NCBI GenBank assembly: GCA_018500065.2
Contig: JAHBAO020000321.1
Location: 1 to 7,553, forward strand
Direction: 5' to 3'
DNA from: Octadecabacter sp.
GTDB lineage: Bacteria > Pseudomonadota > Alphaproteobacteria > Rhodobacterales > Rhodobacteraceae
Length of the DNA stretch: 7,553 nt
Shown: positions 5,515 to 7,553 of the stretch, one piece after another
How the letters are laid out: each line of letters starts with the position of its first letter
How positions within the stretch are numbered: the first letter of the stretch is position 1
Notes under the pieces: generated by a model
Told to the model about the DNA's origin: nothing
Databases searched by the model: none
The model's input: the letters and a program-made list of their open reading frames with translations, nothing else
Made by a program: the position numbers and the translations under genes

Positions 5515-6885
5515 ATGGCCGAGACACTAGAAGAGCGTTTAAAGGGCTTCAAATCCCCGTCAGAAATGCTTCAGAATTCAGAGACTGGGGCCTATGTGTT
5601 CCCGATCGCACCACAATACACCAACTGGATGGAAGAGGTCCGTGCTTGGCGCGAAACCGCCGTGTTGCTCAATCAATCCTATCACATGACTGATCTGTAC
5701 GTTCGCGGCCCTGACGCCGTGAAATTCCTATCCACAGTGGGTGTGAACAGTTTCAAGAATTTTGGGCGCAACAAATCCAAACAGCTGATCTGTGTGAATC
5801 CAGACGGTTTTGTGATCGGCGACGGGATTATCTTTGGGCTAGAGGATGATGAAATCCTATACGTCGGCCGCCCACCGCTGGCCTATTGGTTGGCGTATCA
5901 GGCGGAAATTTCCGACCTTGATGTCACAACTGAGTTCGACATTCGCAGCCTGGAAAACACCGACAAACCGCGCAAACTTTATCGCTTTGAGGTACAGGGG
6001 CCGAATGCTCTCAATATCCTCAACGAGGTGAACGAGGGTGGCGAGCTGACCTCCAAGTTCTTTAATATGGGCGAAATTACAGTTGCAGGCTGCAAGGCAC
6101 GAACGCTCAGCCACGGCATGGGCGGCGCGCAGGGTCTGGAGCTTTGGGGGCCCTATGAGGAAGGTCAGAAGGTCTATGATCGTCTGATGGAAGCAGGTGG
6201 AAAGCACGGAATGCTACGTGCCGGAGCACGAGCGTATTCCTGCGCTGCGATGGAATCCGGGTGGATCCCGTCACCACTTCCCGCCATTTATACCGGCGAA
6301 GCGATGAAAGGTTTCCGCGAATGGTTGTCCGCCGACAATTTCCTGTCGATCTGTTCCGTCGGTGGTTCGTTCCAGCCTGACAATGTCGAAGACTATTACC
6401 TGACCCCTTGGGATCTGGACTATGGCCGGGTGGTCAAATTCGACCATGATTTTATTGGGCGTGAAGCGCTGGAAAAAATGGCCGAACAAGAACATCGCAC
6501 CAAAATCACGCTGGTTTGGGACAAAAATGATGTGCTGAAGATCTTTGCCGGTCTGATGGGGGAATTCCCCGGCCCGAAACTGATGGAGATGCCTGCCGGC
6601 CACTATGCGGCGCATCCCTATGACCAGGTTTTGCTAGATGGTAAACTTGTCGGCTTTTCCACCTATCCGGTGTACTCTGCCAACGAACGTGCGTGGATTT
6701 CGCTGGCTATGATACGCAGTGATCTGGCCGAAAATGGCACTAAGCTTGACATCCTCTGGGGCGAAAAAGACGGAGGCACCAAGAAACCTCATGTGGAACA
6801 ACATGTTCAGATGACGGTCAGTGCCGAGGTCAACCCATGGCCGATCCACGCAGCTTCAAGAAGCCAATATCGCGCGCAGAAGTAA
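5515..6885 (+). CDS. Tetrahydrofolate-dependent aryl O-demethylase, LigM/DesA-like (GcvT family)
   Basis: A 456-residue protein of the glycine-cleavage T-protein fold, close in length to LigM (about 471) and longer than DmdA or GcvT. By-eye alignment with LigM as I remember it is good throughout, including AYVFP (26-30), NQSYHMTDLYVRG (53-65), GFVIGDGIIFG (98-108), LYVGR (115-119), RAYSCAAMESGWIPSPLPAIYTG (239-261), VKFDHDFIGR and LWGEKDGGTKK. Residues matching LigM's H60, R122 and catalytic Y247 are H57, R119 and Y241; LigM's Y31 corresponds to F29. LigM and DesA transfer the methyl group of vanillate/3-O-methylgallate or syringate to tetrahydrofolate, giving 5-methyl-tetrahydrofolate. Here this would generate the di- or trihydroxybenzoate for the upstream ring-cleavage genes. 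It pairs with purU and ends at a hairpin terminator. Which methoxybenzoate it prefers cannot be read from sequence, so no gene symbol is given. Confidence 0.88.
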   Translation: MAETLEERLKGFKSPSEMLQNSETGAYVFPIAPQYTNWMEEVRAWRETAVLLNQSYHMTDLYVRGPDAVKFLSTVGVNSFKNFGRNKSKQLICVNPDGFVIGDGIIFGLEDDEILYVGRPPLAYWLAYQAEISDLDVTTEFDIRSLENTDKPRKLYRFEVQGPNALNILNEVNEGGELTSKFFNMGEITVAGCKARTLSHGMGGAQGLELWGPYEEGQKVYDRLMEAGGKHGMLRAGARAYSCAAMESGWIPSPLPAIYTGEAMKGFREWLSADNFLSICSVGGSFQPDNVEDYYLTPWDLDYGRVVKFDHDFIGREALEKMAEQEHRTKITLVWDKNDVLKIFAGLMGEFPGPKLMEMPAGHYAAHPYDQVLLDGKLVGFSTYPVYSANERAWISLAMIRSDLAENGTKLDILWGEKDGGTKKPHVEQHVQMTVSAEVNPWPIHAASRSQYRAQK

Positions 6886-6891
6886 AACGAA

Positions 6892-6920
6892 CGGGCCTGT
6901 CATCCGACGGGCCCGATTTC
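6892..6920 (+). terminator. Rho-independent terminator after the O-demethylase gene
   Basis: CGGGCCTGTC (6892-6901) pairs with GACGGGCCCG (6906-6915) over ten bases, with one G-U pair and an ATCC loop. The short T-stretch ATTTC follows. The stem is G+C-rich and begins six bases after the stop codon, as expected for an intrinsic terminator, although the T-tract is short. Confidence 0.7.
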
Positions 6921-7039
6921 AATCACCTCCAGGAGTTTGTGGGCCCGGTTGCTGTTTCTATTGCTGGCCAATCGGTAGTTGCAGGGATGCAAAAACCGTA
7001 GTCGTCAAGATGGCGCGGATCAAAGAAGAAACGTGTAAG
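6921..7039 (+). promoter_or_regulatory. Leader region of the reductase gene
   Basis: These 119 bases separate the terminator from the reductase start. They hold no recognised gene. Because a terminator precedes them, a promoter for the next unit probably lies here, but I find no convincing -35/-10 pair. The only ribosome-site-like stretch close to the start is the weak AAAGAAGAA at 7022-7030. Confidence 0.3.
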
Positions 7040-7553
7040 ATGGACAAAAAATACTTAGATGCAGTCATTGTCGGGCGCCGTGATTTGACCGACCGGATTG
7101 CCGAGTTCACAATCGGAGCGTCGGATGGATCCGCGTTGCAGCCAGGCGAAGCCGGAAGCCACATTGAACTGCGGTTCGGCGGGCAATCAGGGCGTTTTTT
7201 GCGACACTACTCGCTTGTCGGCCCATTAAAGCGGGGGCGCGCGCCTGAGCCGTTCTGGCGGATTGCGGTGCAACGGGAAGACAGGGCGCGTGGATCGGCG
7301 CACATTCACTCCACCTTTCGCGTTGGAACAAGATTGCAAATCTCTCGCCCAATCAGTGCGTTTCGCCTGGCGCAGGACCTGCCTCACACATTGCTTGTCG
7401 CGGGTGGGATCGGAATAACGCCGGTCATTGCAATGATGCGTTCATTGGTGCTGCGTGGACAACCGTTCAAGATGTTTTACGCAGGCGCGAACAAAGCCGC
7501 CATGGCCTATGTTGGCGAGGTGACACAGATTGGGGGCGATGCCGTCACACTGC
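7040..7553 (+). CDS. VanB-like oxygenase reductase (phthalate dioxygenase reductase family), truncated by the window end
   Basis: An open frame of 171 codons runs off the right edge without a stop. It matches the N-terminal two domains of a class IA oxygenase reductase. In the flavin domain are RHYSLVG (55-61), the FMN-binding R-x-Y-S-L motif, then ARGSAHIH (83-90) and RPISAFRL (103-110). In the NAD(H) domain is the nucleotide-binding AGGIGITPV (121-129). The C-terminal plant-type [2Fe-2S] domain expected in VanB would lie outside the window. Such reductases pass electrons from NAD(P)H to a Rieske oxygenase, for example VanA in vanillate O-demethylation; the partner is not visible here. ATG 7040 gives the usual family N-terminus (MDKKYLDAVIV). 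An in-frame ATG at 7010 would add ten residues and has no better ribosome site. The partner and substrate are unknown. Confidence 0.85.
   Translation, partial: MDKKYLDAVIVGRRDLTDRIAEFTIGASDGSALQPGEAGSHIELRFGGQSGRFLRHYSLVGPLKRGRAPEPFWRIAVQREDRARGSAHIHSTFRVGTRLQISRPISAFRLAQDLPHTLLVAGGIGITPVIAMMRSLVLRGQPFKMFYAGANKAAMAYVGEVTQIGGDAVTL

Noticed and set aside
5515..6885. DmdA (dimethylsulfoniopropionate demethylase) or GcvT as the identity of the GcvT-fold protein
   Set aside because: It is about 80-90 residues longer than those proteins and aligns along its length with LigM, including the catalytic tyrosine region.
6939..7000. Twenty-codon GTG-started frame after CAGGAG, ending at TAG 6998-7000
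   Set aside because: The ribosome site is only three bases from the GTG, and the peptide resembles nothing known to me; likely chance.
7010..7039. In-frame ATG 7010 as start of the reductase
   Set aside because: It has no ribosome site and would add a ten-residue extension not typical of the family; not fully excluded.
1..7553. CRISPR arrays, insertion sequences, tRNA or rRNA genes, phage or defence modules
   Set aside because: No repeat-spacer pattern, transposase, tRNA-like fold or such gene was seen; the window is metabolic throughout.

Overview
The window reads as a catabolic gene cluster for methoxylated and hydroxylated benzoates (lignin-type aromatics such as syringate, 3-O-methylgallate, vanillate or gallate) from a Gram-negative bacterium. 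I would guess an alphaproteobacterium of the Rhodobacterales/roseobacter kind, from the mid-50s G+C, the gene content and the style of the proteins. That placement is inference, since no marker gene is present. Every recognisable gene lies on the + strand.

Layout. Positions 3-521 hold the C-terminal part of a LysR-type regulator whose DNA-binding domain lies outside the window. A 261-base gap with several inverted repeats follows. The first gene block is galB (783-1514, PIG-L-type 4-oxalomesaconate hydratase), a two-domain VOC/type I extradiol ring-cleavage dioxygenase (1618-2592), a 14-codon mini-ORF with a strong ribosome site (2616-2660), galC (2677-3348, 4-carboxy-4-hydroxy-2-oxoadipate aldolase) and galD (3341-4405, 4-oxalomesaconate tautomerase, overlapping galC by 8 bases). 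After a 219-base gap with promoter-like elements comes a one-carbon block: purU (4625-5473, 10-formyl-tetrahydrofolate hydrolase) and a LigM/DesA-like tetrahydrofolate-dependent aryl O-demethylase (5515-6885). This block ends at a strong hairpin terminator (6892-6915). The window closes inside a VanB-like oxygenase reductase (7040-7553, running off the edge).

How the genes fit together (inference from known families). The LigM-like enzyme moves a methyl group from a methoxybenzoate to tetrahydrofolate. After oxidation of the C1 unit by enzymes encoded elsewhere (MetF, FolD), PurU releases formate and regenerates tetrahydrofolate. The exposed trihydroxybenzoate (most simply gallate) would be opened by the VOC dioxygenase to 4-oxalomesaconate. 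GalD, GalB and GalC would then tautomerise, hydrate and cleave it to pyruvate and oxaloacetate. The partial reductase may serve a second, Rieske-type oxygenase or demethylase just downstream.

The most notable point is the ring-cleavage step. Known gallate dioxygenases (GalA, LigAB, DesB, DesZ) belong to the unrelated type II LigB superfamily. Here the only dioxygenase in the gal operon is of the VOC (XylE/HPCD) class, and the position of the usual second-shell catalytic histidine appears to be a tyrosine. This may be a non-orthologous gallate-type dioxygenase.
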